Positions 43,875 through 53,078 of a DNA stretch of 64,000 bases are shown piece by piece. The stretch's first letter is position 1; every line of letters starts with the position of its first letter. The stretch covers positions 41,864,528 through 41,928,527 of the forward strand of contig CM023449.1 of NCBI GenBank assembly GCA_013339765.2, written 5' to 3'. Both the position numbers and the translations under genes were made by a program. Source of the stretch: Haemaphysalis longicornis. Taxonomy: Eukaryota > Arthropoda > Arachnida > Ixodida > Ixodidae. The notes under the pieces were generated by a model. The model saw nothing but the letters and a program-made list of their open reading frames with translations. It searched no databases and was not told the origin of the DNA.

Positions 43875-44145
43875 GGGGTGTTATGACGATAACTGGAACA
43901 CTCATTTTTTTTCCTGAGTGAACCGCTGCTTTCTTTGCGCTCAAACTTCACACGAAGGTTGCATTTTGTGGTCTATTTTGTTTGACACTGGGAACGACGA
44001 CGGTACATAGCTGTTTATTCTGAAAATAAATAAATAACCATTTTCGCCTATGGTAAAATGGCGGTTGATTTGGAAGTGCGAGCCAGTGCAAGGTGATCTT
44101 GGAACAACCGCGCCACCTGGGGTATGCAGAGCGAAACGGACGATG
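43875..44145. repeat. Single-arm copy of the foldback element at 22.1 kb
   Basis: It matches the left arm and part of the loop of 22,126-22,740 in order: TGACGATAACTGGAACACTC, GAACCGCTGCT, TTCGCCTATGG(T)AAAATGG, GATTTGGAAGTGCGAGCCAG and CACCTGGGGTATGCAGAGCG. The second arm is missing, so it is a truncated copy or a relative with one arm. It lies 40 bases after exon 7. Confidence 0.8.
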
Positions 44146-44723
44146 GGGATTTGCATCTCAGGATACTGGACCAGCGACATCAACATACCCACCCAGACAT
44201 AAGCTTTCACAATTTAACAAAAGGGATTGTCACACATTATGCAATCACAATACGGTAAAACCTCAGTGATACGAATTTCACGGGGCCGCTCAAAATATTC
44301 GTATTATCCAAGATTCTTATCATCAAAACGTACATAAAATGAAAGATAAATAAATCTGTTTGCGGGAGAAAAAATTCCTTATATCCTTCTGCATTTTCTT
44401 TTTACTAAGGTCTTCAACAATTGATGTCTGCAAGGCGTAAAATTTTGTGCAAGTGACTTTAAGAATGTTTTCACCCGCCACTGCACCCCTCAGCACGCCG
44501 AGCACCAGGACCATGGGCGGTATTCTCGTGTTATGTCCATTTTGTGTCCGTTTCAAAAGTGTCTGTTTTAGCAAGCCCTCATTGGCTAAAAGCAACACCC
44601 GGATGTGACGCCATGCAAGCACGGCGGAGCTATTAGCCGCGGCTTCTCGAAGCAGACAATTTGGAGCAGACGATTTTTCGTCGCATTGTTGGTTCGCTGG
44701 CGAAACAATAAACACATAAGAGA

Positions 44724-45822
44724 TACCGTATTTATTCGAATATAGGTCGACCTTTTTTTTCTGAAAATGTGCTTAAAAATTGAGGGTCGACCTATAATCG
44801 TGACCGAAGAACCTCGACCTATAGTCGTGATCAAAAATGGCGAGCGCACTGAGCGATCCGTTTCTCCGTCGCGCCCGGCGCTCCTCAATTTGAGGCGGCA
44901 GCGCGGAGCATCTAGAACAAAGACAGGCAAGAAAATAAAGGAAAAAATAACAAAACAATCACCGTAAGAAATCCACCCACAGTCACTGCCGGCTATCGCG
45001 CATTACCTGCAGCCGAACCGGACACGAGCGAGCTGACGTACTGGCTAGAGAGCCAGATTGGCTTGGCTTGGTGTCTTCGGAGCCGCGGTAGCGGCTAGCG
45101 CGAGGTGGGGGTAAAGGTGACTTTCGCCACCTAGCGTAGCCACCTCGTGAACGGAACGGCGTTGCCTGCTTCGCTCGCTGTCTCTACTATCTCCCGTTCT
45201 CCGTTTCATGCGCTTTCTTTGTGTTTGCTTCGTTGTGATTTCTGCACATAACGTTTTTTTCGTGCGCATTTCGCGATGTCACGTCAGACTTTAAGCGGCG
45301 GGTGATCCTGTTTGCCGAGAACTTGAACAACTGCGCCGGTCAGCGAGAGTTAGACGTTAATGAAAAGCTGATCAGGGGATGGCGGAAACAACGGGGCGAA
45401 CTTTTTGCTTGTAGGGGACTGCGTCGTGCGTTTCGTGGCCCTACAATTGGGAGGCACGGTGCTCTCGAGAAAAAACTCCGGCTGCACGTGGAAGAGGAGC
45501 GTGCGATATTCAGACCAAAGCTCAACAGTTAGCGCTGCAAGGCAGGATTGGCCGTTCAGCCTTCAAAGCCAGTCGGGGGCGGGGGTGGGTAATGAACTGC
45601 GGCGCATGCGGCGCAAGTTCCGACGACGACGCAGTGTGTGGCTCCGACCAGTGAGGTGACCGCGTTGTAAATAAATGGGAGTTTTAAAAAGTTTCCTGAA
45701 GTTTTTTCTTAAAAGTATGGGTCGACCTATAATCGAATATATTATTTTTTTTTTTCGGCGACTTCAATTTTTAGGGGGTCGACCTATATTCGTGCTCGAC
45801 CTATTTTCGAATAAATACGGTA
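44724..45822. mobile_element. Pogo-like DNA transposon, 1.1 kb, internally deleted
   Basis: Left TACCGTATTTATTCGAATAT then AGGTCGACC; right, inverted, TACCGTATTTATTCGAAAAT then AGGTCGAGC. TA is at both ends. A second inner GGTCGACCTATA word recurs on both sides. The interior encodes the N-terminal DNA-binding part of a pogo/Tigger transposase but no DDE catalytic domain, so this copy cannot move by itself. Confidence 0.85.
45281..45532 (+). pseudogene. Pogo/Tigger transposase N-terminal fragment (HTH, CENP-B type)
   Basis: The frame reads SDFKRRVILFAENLNNCAGQ, then LDVNEKLIRGWRKQRGEL: a first helix-turn-helix with the pogo-family pattern V-E-x-x-I-R-x-W-R-K-Q. A second motif, IGRHGALEKKLRLHVEEER, matches the start of the CENP-B-type DNA-binding domain (G-R-H-x-x-L-E-x-x-L). 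It stops at 45,532, before any DDE domain. It lies inside the TIRs at 44,724-45,822, which supports the pogo assignment of the similar-ended MITEs in the window. Confidence 0.75.
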
Positions 45823-46164
45823 GTTTAAAATAGGTTTACTCGTTTAAAATGTGTTTAAGAGAAAAGTTGCGCAAAAGTCAACCCAAAGCCCGCCTACAAC
45901 TGGAAGTACGTCACAACAAAACGGACGCAAAACGGGTGTTGTCAAAATGGACAAACATGAGAATACTGCCTCAGGTGCATTTCAGCCGTCGTGGGCGGCT
46001 CATCGTGGCTGCTGCCGTGGTCGTCATCTTCATTGCTGGTCATGTTGAACGCAAACGGCATGCAAGGCGTGCGATCGCACGAATGTCCCTTAGGCAAAAA
46101 GTGCAAGCACAGACAGGTCGGCAACACACGGACAGAAAGAGGATGACAGCGAGCGTCCTGTATT

Positions 46165-46443
46165 AAAAAAACTGGGGTTGATTCCTCTGTCATAGGAATC
46201 GGTAAAACACAAAAGTGAAATGTGCAGTGAAATCTGCAGCAGAGCATGATTTGTGGGTCGGCGGCTGTCTTGTGGGTGTGCTTGGCGAGCGACGCCCTGC
46301 TGGCTGGTCGCTTCGGCAAAGGTGTACTGGCGTCATTTCCGTCACGGATATGACGTCAGTGAAATCGTGGTGTATTCCAGCATAAAACACTTTCGCATTA
46401 AAATATAAAACCTGAAAACAAACAACCTGAAGTATAATGTACT
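46165..46443 (-). mobile_element. Element X copy 2, distal part
   Basis: On the minus strand it continues X from the spacer (ACATTATACTTCAGG), through the second module (GCGAAAGTGTTTTATGCTGG, palindrome with GTGACGGAAATGACGCC), the CACCTTTGCCGAAGCGACC block, and the perfect stem GATTCCT/AGGAATC, ending in AACCCCAGTTTTTT. This part is uninterrupted and gives the reference for the LINE insertion in copy 1. Confidence 0.75.
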
Positions 46444-47685
46444 GATGATGATGATTCCTATTGGTTTCCCCTTTGAAGCGGGGTGATGACATGTTATCTT
46501 ACCAAAAAGGACTAATATAACGATGTTTTACACTCTTGGTTTAATACTAGCGCTGCTTAGGGCAGGCACTAAAGCTTATTAGGCCCGAAATACTCTATTT
46601 TCCCTGTTACAGGTGGTAACTGTCCTAGGCAATATTCCCCTCTCTGCTTTTCGTCCACCAGCATTTTTTTTTCGTCCCCTCGACAGCCTTGAAGTTAACT
46701 TCCTCTCTGATACCCTTAAATCCTAGGGCTTCTGAAAGCCCAATATTCCCTTCATGTAGATTTGGATGGATACCCTCACATTCTAACACTATGTGCCGCA
46801 TAGTTTCTGTTTCTTTTCCGCAGACCACACATACCCCATCATTTTGTGAATACTTCCCCACAAAACTCTTAGTTCGCAGGCAACCTGCTCTAGCCTCAAA
46901 AAGCAAAGCACTGCCCTGGGAATTATCGTAGAAATTTTCCTTTCTGATGTTCATCTTCTCAGCCCTGTACATCTCTAACGACGTTTTAGCTTCCATTTTT
47001 TCCCTCCATTTATTCGTTTCAATCTGCCTTGCCTCTTTTTTGGTTACCTTGGCTGTTTTGGATTCCCCACTGTTCTTTCCGTATTTCATCGTTAGCCTTC
47101 TAGTCTTTCTTAACCACTGCGTGTCCACGCTTTTCAAGTATAGGTACCTAAAAACCTTAGCTGCCCACCTTCGTTGATCCATTGCCCTCAACCTCATCTC
47201 GAAGCATATTTTACTCTGAGCTTCTCTAACTTCAAACGACGCCAGCCCATATCTCCCTGAACTGCTTCGTTAGTTGTTTTTCCATGCGCGCCTAAGGCCA
47301 AACGTCCTACCGTTCTCTGCTTTACTTCAAGGCCTGATAGAACGTCTGATTTTACGCAGAGTACAGCATTCACAAACGTGAGACCCGGAACCATTACTCC
47401 TTTCCACATTCCTCTTACTACTTCATATTTTTCATACCCCCACAGAGCTCTATGCTTCATTATAGCTGCGTTTCGCTTTCCCTTAACCTTAAGTTGCTCC
47501 TCGTGAGTACTTAAGTAGTTATCCCCTTCGTTTATCCACACTCCAAAATATTTATATTCCTTCACTCTAGGTAATTCGCCTTGCTGGATAGACACTACGT
47601 CGGTGGTAGCGTCATTGAAAACCATTATTCCTGATTTTTCTGCACTGAAATTTAACCCGAGGTCAGTGGCTTCCTGGCCTATTTA
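46444..47685 (-). mobile_element. 5'-truncated LINE, minus strand, with 5-bp target duplication
   Basis: A 1.24-kb LINE end is inserted in element X. GTACT (46,439-46,443 and 47,686-47,690) flanks it. The 3' end has a (ATC)n tail, seen as GATGATGATGATT on +. Two minus frames carry the C-terminal half of ORF2. From 47,625 down: VKEYKYFGVWINEG, RALWGYEKYEVVRGMWKGVM. From 47,197 down: GVCVVCGKETETMRHIVLEC, a C-x2-C-x8-H-x4-C knuckle. A frameshift near 47,195 separates them. RT catalytic boxes are absent because of truncation. Confidence 0.8.
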
Positions 47686-47845
47686 GTACTATTTAATACT
47701 AAAGATTGCTTCTCCACAAGAAGACCCTGTGTGCAGGGGTGCACCCTTTACAGGCCGCTTAATTCGTTCTACTGGCGTCACTACCGTGACAGATATAACA
47801 TAAGTGAAATATTCGTGAATCCCGGAATGAAACACTTTCATGTTT
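47686..47845 (-). mobile_element. Element X copy 2, proximal part
   Basis: On the minus strand it starts AAACATGAAAGTGTTTCATT, continues GGGATTCACGAATATTTCAC, TGTCACGGTAGTGACGCC, GTAAAGGGTGCACCCCTGCA and TCTTCTTGTGGAGAAGCAA, and ends at the LINE. It corresponds to the first module and spacer of copy 1. A run of T precedes its 5' end. Confidence 0.75.
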
Positions 47846-48640
47846 AAAAAAATTGTGAGTCTCGGGCCCACACGACGGGAGGTGGGGATGGGGGGCATGC
47901 TGCCCTCACCCCACGGAAAACAAGTGAGGGTGGCTCGAGTGGGCGGCCCAAAGACGCTCTCTACCTTCCTCCCTCGGCGCGCTTAACCTTGTCCAGTCTT
48001 CTCGACGGAGGTACAGTGTACTAGAAGAGAGAGGTGTGTCGTTCGGGGCCGATTAGAGTGTCCCTTTTTTCGTGAAAATTTCTGCTGAGGAACTCCTTTT
48101 GTAAGCAGAACCCCTGCTGGCCGCTCCTTAACAGTTGGTTTCAGCAGGTTTGTTTGTTAAATTAATGCTTATTTATGGCCCTCATTATTCTTATTTCTTT
48201 ATTTCAGGATATACATTTTTATAAAACCGTCAAATAACTGTTTAGTATTATTTAAAAATTTGTAGGTGGCGCTGGCCGCAGCAGGAGTTCTCTGGGGAAC
48301 ACCTGCGCTCCATACAATTTTTTCATTGCAAAAGGGACCCGTGTTCTCCATTGGTTTTTCCCCCGAATGACACACCTACACCCTCTAGTACACTGTAACA
48401 GAAAGACCAGTAAGAGATTGCGCAGCCGCGTGATGTAGCCAGTTGGGCTTCGCCAACTTGGATCCCGTCCAGAGCACGACCTCTCCGCCAGCTCGCGCAG
48501 CTCGGCTTGCGTACTTCAATTGGTCCGCGACTGCGTCCTATTGACAAAGCGTTCGTACAATCTGCAGTGGCCCGGCAGTGTGTTCGAAACGGCCAATGTT
48601 TTTTGTACTGTAAGCAGCGCATTTTGGCCGGGGAATATTA
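47846..48640. other. AGL intron 7, unassigned
   Basis: No gene or recognisable repeat apart from the possible right end of the outer transposon (48,640-48,701). Confidence 0.35.
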
Positions 48641-48701
48641 TGAATTCGTATCGCACTGAAATTCGTACCAGCCATGATCGCATCACCGGGGTTTCACTGT
48701 A

Positions 48702-49340
48702 GATAGCTTGGGTGCCCCTTTCACTCTTTTCTGCTTAGGTGCTTCTTCATTATAACTCCAGCGGATCAGCACAAGGAAGTTGGTTTTCTTGTGCACACAT
48801 CTGAACAAATGCAGAAACGGGCGTAAAAAAAGCACTGCTTTCACTTTTAGTGCACTGGACAGCAGATAGGAGGGGGGCATGACAAATGCGGCAGCCACCT
48901 CTCTCAGGGTTACATCCACGCGTGCGGAACAGCTTTCTCGGTGAGCATCTGGTTCATCTCTACTCAATTTTTGTTCATCCAGTTTCATCAAGGCGTGTGT
49001 ATGCACGCACTGGATCATGAGTACAGGGTATGCAAGGACGAAGAAAATACATTAATGGTTCCCTTTTGGCAAGCTTTCAAGGTCAGAGGGGCTCTTGCTT
49101 CAAGCAGTGGCACTAACACCTGCAAGCAGGCACCGCTAATCGGGAAGTTACAAACATGAATTGCAACAGCATACAACTCCCTGTTTATGCCACCGTGAAT
49201 GATGCACCAACTGTTCGCCGTGGTGTTCTGTGCATCACTGCACTTCTCACATACATCGAAAAAATATTTGCTTTTGCATAATTCAATTTGTTTTTCTTTG
49301 CTGTTGCAGCCCATTAAAAAAACCTTGACTTCAATCCAGC
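48702..49340. other. AGL intron 7, unassigned
   Basis: Short frames only; nothing identifiable. Confidence 0.35.
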
Positions 49341-49543
49341 GAAATCCACCGGTTCGATTCCTGGCCCTGGTGGATTTTTTTTTTTGATGGAGGCGCAAAG
49401 CAAAAACGCCCGTGTGTACGAGATTTCGGCGCACATTAAAGATCCCCGGGTGGTCAAAATTAATCCAGAGTCCTCCACTACAGCGCGCCTCATCGCCTGC
49501 GTTGCGTCGGCACGTTAAACCCTACAATCAACCAATCCAATGA
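49341..49543 (+). mobile_element. Ruka-like SINE, 5'-truncated in the tRNA head
   Basis: It starts just before the B-box (CGGTTCGATTCC), so the A-box is missing. The body is well preserved (GGCGCAAAGCAAAAACGCCC, GTGTACGAGATTTCGGCGCA, TTAAAGATCCCCGGGTGGTC, GCACGTTAAACCCTACAATC). AATCCAGC (49,333-49,340 and 49,544-49,551) forms an 8-bp target duplication. Confidence 0.88.
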
Positions 49544-49842
49544 AATCCAGCTCTTTTTATTCCATGGTCCACCATGGCATTAGCCTGTATAACTAGCGGA
49601 CTGTAACTAACCTCTCGGCACTGGATAACGGCATGACTATTGGCGACACTGACTCAGCAAAGCTATATTTCCCTCTAATTAAGGTGTCATACAAACCACG
49701 TGCCGGTACTGCCGAGTGCTGCCTTGCCTAGAGGTTCGACGAAGATCTCGGCCGCCAGCACACTTTAGGTTAAAAAAAAAAAGGCGGCACTGAAACAACA
49801 CCGCTCCGAACATAGTGGCACCAAGCCAGCAGACTTGTACAG

Positions 49843-49943
49843 GCCGCCATTTTGAATAGGCATGCCGCCATTTTGAATAGGCTCGCACAGCGCGGCAGTA
49901 CGCCGCACTAAGGCACTAAGCGAGCCTATTCAAAATGGCGGCC
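49843..49943. repeat. Palindrome with a duplicated left arm tip
   Basis: GCCGCCATTTTGAATAGG occurs at 49,843 and 49,864 in tandem, and its reverse complement CCTATTCAAAATGGCGGC at 49,925. GCTCGC/GCGAGC extends the inner arm. GCCATTTTG ends are frequent in transposons, so this may be two fused element ends. Confidence 0.85.
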
Positions 49944-51252
49944 AGCCACTTGCGCTTTGCTTGGCTACGGCCGAGGATACTAGTGGCTACAATACTTCTT
50001 TTTTTAGTGGAGCTTCTAGGCGGCGCTTAACTCTGCGAGTTTCTTGGCGGCGCTTAAACTTGTGAATGAGCAGCTGGCGGAAACTGCTGCACCTAGAGTA
50101 GTGGTTCTCAGCCATGGATGTGTCGGGGACCCCTTGTGGACTGGTGGAAGTGATGGGGAACCCCTTAAAAAAAAAAAAAAAAAAAAAAGTTCCTGCGTTT
50201 TTGTAGGAACGTCCTGCGTTTTGCAGGGAGGGGGGGGGGGGTGGGGTTGGGGGTACGTAGGTAAATTAACACAACTGGAGCCGTTAAACAGGTGGCGGTG
50301 TCAAACTTCGTCGGCACCATGGAGCTTAGAGCGAGTACTTCACAGCACCAAAAACGCATTGCGGTTTGCCGCCGATATTGACCAAAGCCAAACTTCAGAT
50401 AACTTTCTTTGCAGCACGTAACTTGACATGGCTACGCGACTCAGACGAACACGTAGCTTCGCGACCTAGGCCAACCGGGTGAGACTCTGCACGGCACAGC
50501 CACTGATGCCAGGCAAAAATGGCGATATGATAATGCGGCTGCGGGGCACTGAGACACGTGGTTCGGGAAGGTGTGGGGAGAAGAGGGAAAGGAGGGGATC
50601 GAGACGACCTTGTGCGGATTGCGGATCGCTGCGGCAGTTCCGGGAGCAGGTCCCGGAACTCCAAATGAGTCACGGCCGGACTAAACTCCGAAAAATGTAA
50701 AAAAAAAAAAAAAAAAAACTAGTAAACCTTGTACTACAAGCACTGCGTCTTTGACTCTCGGTTGGTTCTACTGCACTTCTGATGTGCTAAACTGTCTGGT
50801 TCCGACGTGTTTTCCCTAAGGTGTTGTCCATGCAACTGTTTGTTGGTGCGCACTGCTTGCAGCATTTGCATGATGTCATTTAATGGATACGGTGTGTTTG
50901 CACAGACAGTCGTGGAACTAAGTCTTGGTGTGTGCAGGCCCAGGTGCAAAAGTAGACGTCGAGATGGTGAAAAGCAGGGAAAGATGATTAACTTCGCACA
51001 AAGAATGCACCCTTAAGAGTGCAAAAATTTTTCTGCTGGAAAAAAATGCGTTCATTTTGTCAGTAAGTAGTGCTGCTTGCTTTTAACAGCTGCAGGTGTC
51101 CTCGTGAAGTGCACACATTAGATGAAAGGTGTAAACAGAAACGGTGGTGTTCTAGCTGCAATAATGAAACACTGAGCCACAAATACAGGGTGGTGGTTGC
51201 CTTTGAGGGTGAAGACTTGCCTTTGAGGGCAAAGAAAACTCTTGTATTTGAG
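49944..51252. other. AGL intron 7, unassigned; homopolymer runs
   Basis: Poly-A runs lie at about 50,167-50,188 and 50,699-50,718 and a poly-G run at about 50,227-50,240. The A-runs may be retroposon tails, but I cannot assign the bodies. No gene is supported. Confidence 0.4.
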
Positions 51253-51360
51253 TACCGCATTTTTCGGTCTATAAGTCGCACCATTGCATGAGTCGCACCC
51301 CCCTCAAAACTTCAGTTTTTCCGAATAAAAAAACAGTCACACAGTGTATAAGACGCACCG
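51253..51360. mobile_element. One end of a CCGCATTTTTCGG-type element
   Basis: TACCGCATTTTTCGGTCTAT then AAGTCGCACC resembles the ends at 31,013 and 36,949. Related words (GTATAAGACGCACC) recur at about 51,345. No matching inverted end was found before exon 8, so the copy is truncated or its other end has decayed. Confidence 0.5.
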
Positions 51361-51815
51361 GTGTACAAAACACACTTCTTAATTAGGTAAACTCGTAGAG
51401 GATCAGTTCCTTAGGAAGTGCGGTGAAAGTGCACGGTTGCGGCGGCCGCCGCCTTTGGACTCATTCCCTGGAAAGCAGTGCCAGACACACATGCATATAC
51501 CGTCCAAAGTTTAGACTGAACTAACTTCTCAAAAGTGGTTTATTGATATACACAGATGGCATGTACTTACAAACGGTGTTTAGGCAAAACCATCTTTGTC
51601 TAGGCAAAACCGTCTTTGTCGTCTCCTGACTGAACACAGGCAGTATGGGACATTGCCCGCCTGTGGGTCCCGTGGCAATATATCTACGAATCAATAATTA
51701 CTTCGAAGATAAATTACTGTGCTTGAGTTATGCACTGAATTTGTGGTGCTGGCCTCTTTCTCTCTTGCTTGTTTCTGAGTGCGTTCCCTGGTTGCACTGT
51801 GATGCCGGCTCGCAG

Positions 51816-53078
51816 GTACTTTGCCGTCATCACTTCCGTGCCCAAACTGGACCTGCAGGAGGCAGAAAAGTTGATGTTCAGCGACAAGGCCAAGTACGTG
51901 GTGGCGCATAATGGGTGGGTGATGAATGACGACCCCCTGCGCAACTTTGCCGAGCCAGGCTCCAATGTGTACATCCGGCGGGAGCTGATTCCCTGGGACG
52001 ACAACGTCAAGCTCCGCTACGGCAAGGGTCCGGAGGACGTGCCCTTCCTGTGGCAGTACATGAAGGAGTACGTGTGCGAGACGGCCCGGGTGTTCCACGG
52101 CATCCGGCTGGACAACTGCCACAGCACCCCGTTGCCGCTGGCTGAGTACGTGCTGGATGCGGCGCGCCTCGTGCGGCCTGACCTGTACGTCGTCGCCGAG
52201 CTGTTCACGTCGAGCGAGGAGCTGGACAGCCTCTTCGTCAACCGGCTGGGCATCAACTCGCTGATCCGGGAGGCCATGAGCGCCCACAACGCCCACGAGC
52301 TGGGCCGGCTGGTGCACCGGTACGGCGGGGAGCCCGTGGGCAGCTTCGTGGCACCACCCGTGCGCTGCCTGGCACCCTGCATCGCGCACGCGCTCTTCAT
52401 GGACGTGACACACGACAACCCGTCGCCTTTTGAGAAGCGCTCGGTGTACGACTACCTCCCCAGCGCCGCCGTGGTGGCCATGGCCTGCTGCGCCACGGGC
52501 TCCAACCGGGGCTACGACGAGCTAGTCTCGCACCACATCCACGTGGTGGACGAGTTCCGGCAGTACACGGGCTGGGGAGCTGCACAGGATGTTGAGCAGC
52601 CCTCGAACGTCCACCTCCGCTCGGGCATCATTGCGGCCAAGCGGGCCCTCAACCGGCTCCACCTGGAGCTGGGCCAGCAGGGCTTCACCCAGGTCTTCGT
52701 GGACCAGCTGGACCCCAACGTGGTGTCGGTGACCCGGCACAACCCCCGCAGTCACCAGTCTGTGGTGCTGGTGGCCCGCACGGCCTTCTGGCCACCCGAC
52801 CGGCCCGAAGAGACGGGCTGCCTGCCCCCGCTGTGTGTGCCGGGCCTTATCGAGGAGGTGATCTTCGAGGCACGCACGGTGCGAGTGGGGCCCGACAACA
52901 AGCTGCCCGTGGAGAAGCATGCCGAGTTCATCACGGGCCTGAGGGACTACCGGCTCGAGATCCGCGAGCACATCTCACTCATCGAGTCCAAGATGGTCGA
53001 CCTGAGCGACGCGAGTGAGGCCCACCTGCAGGAGCTCGACTTCTCCACCTTCACGCCGGGCTCGGTGATTGCCTTCAG
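51816..53078 (+). CDS. AGL: Glycogen debranching enzyme, exon 8 (catalytic core and central domain)
   Basis: A single 1,263-bp exon encodes about 421 residues. YFAVITS opens it, VVAHNGWVMNDDPLRNFAEPGS follows (split here: VVAHNGWVMN, DDPLRNFAEPGS). The GH13 catalytic residues are all present: the nucleophile Asp in GIRLDNCHST (52,111-52,113), the acid/base Glu in VVAELF (52,198-52,200) and the third Asp in MDVTHDN (52,411-52,416 region). ATGSNRGYDELVSHHI and the VDQLDPNVVSVTRH stretch lead into the central domain, and GSVIAFR ends it. Acceptor GGCTCGCAG, donor TTCAG|GTGAGG. No stop or frameshift occurs, so the exon looks under selection. Vertebrate genes split this region into many exons, so intron loss is likely. 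Nearly all third positions are G or C. Antisense open frames across it are mirrors of this composition. Confidence 0.98.

Larger units (their letters stand above)
44515..45972. mobile_element. Inverted-repeat element interrupted by a pogo-like transposon
   Basis: GGGCGGTATTCTCGTGTTATG then TCCATTTTGTGTCCGTTT on the left is mirrored on the right by a segment that, inverted, reads GGCAGTATTCTCATGTTTG then TCCATTTTG...TGCGTCCGTTTTG. Removing the pogo-like element leaves about 360 bases. No target duplication is clear. The superfamily is uncertain. Confidence 0.6.
44251..48701. mobile_element. Possible 4.45-kb outer transposon with nested insertions
   Basis: The left TACGGTAAAACCTCAGTGAT followed by ACGAATTTC, and the right end read inverted, TACAGTGAAACCCCGGTGAT then GCGATC, agree at about 21 of 25 positions and both begin TA. 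Inside lie at least three other elements (44,515, element X, a LINE). Whether both ends belong to one insertion or to two related elements cannot be decided by eye. It fills half of AGL intron 7. Confidence 0.4.

Noticed and set aside
45849..46166. 105-codon Arg/Lys-rich plus-strand frame between two transposons
   Set aside because: Its basic composition suggested a nuclease N-terminus, but no catalytic motif is present and it crosses the right end of one element and the edge of element X.
51691..52971. Long antisense frames opposite AGL exon 8 (240 and 149 codons)
   Set aside because: They mirror a GC3-rich conserved exon; the plus-strand frame has clear GH13 motifs and these have none.
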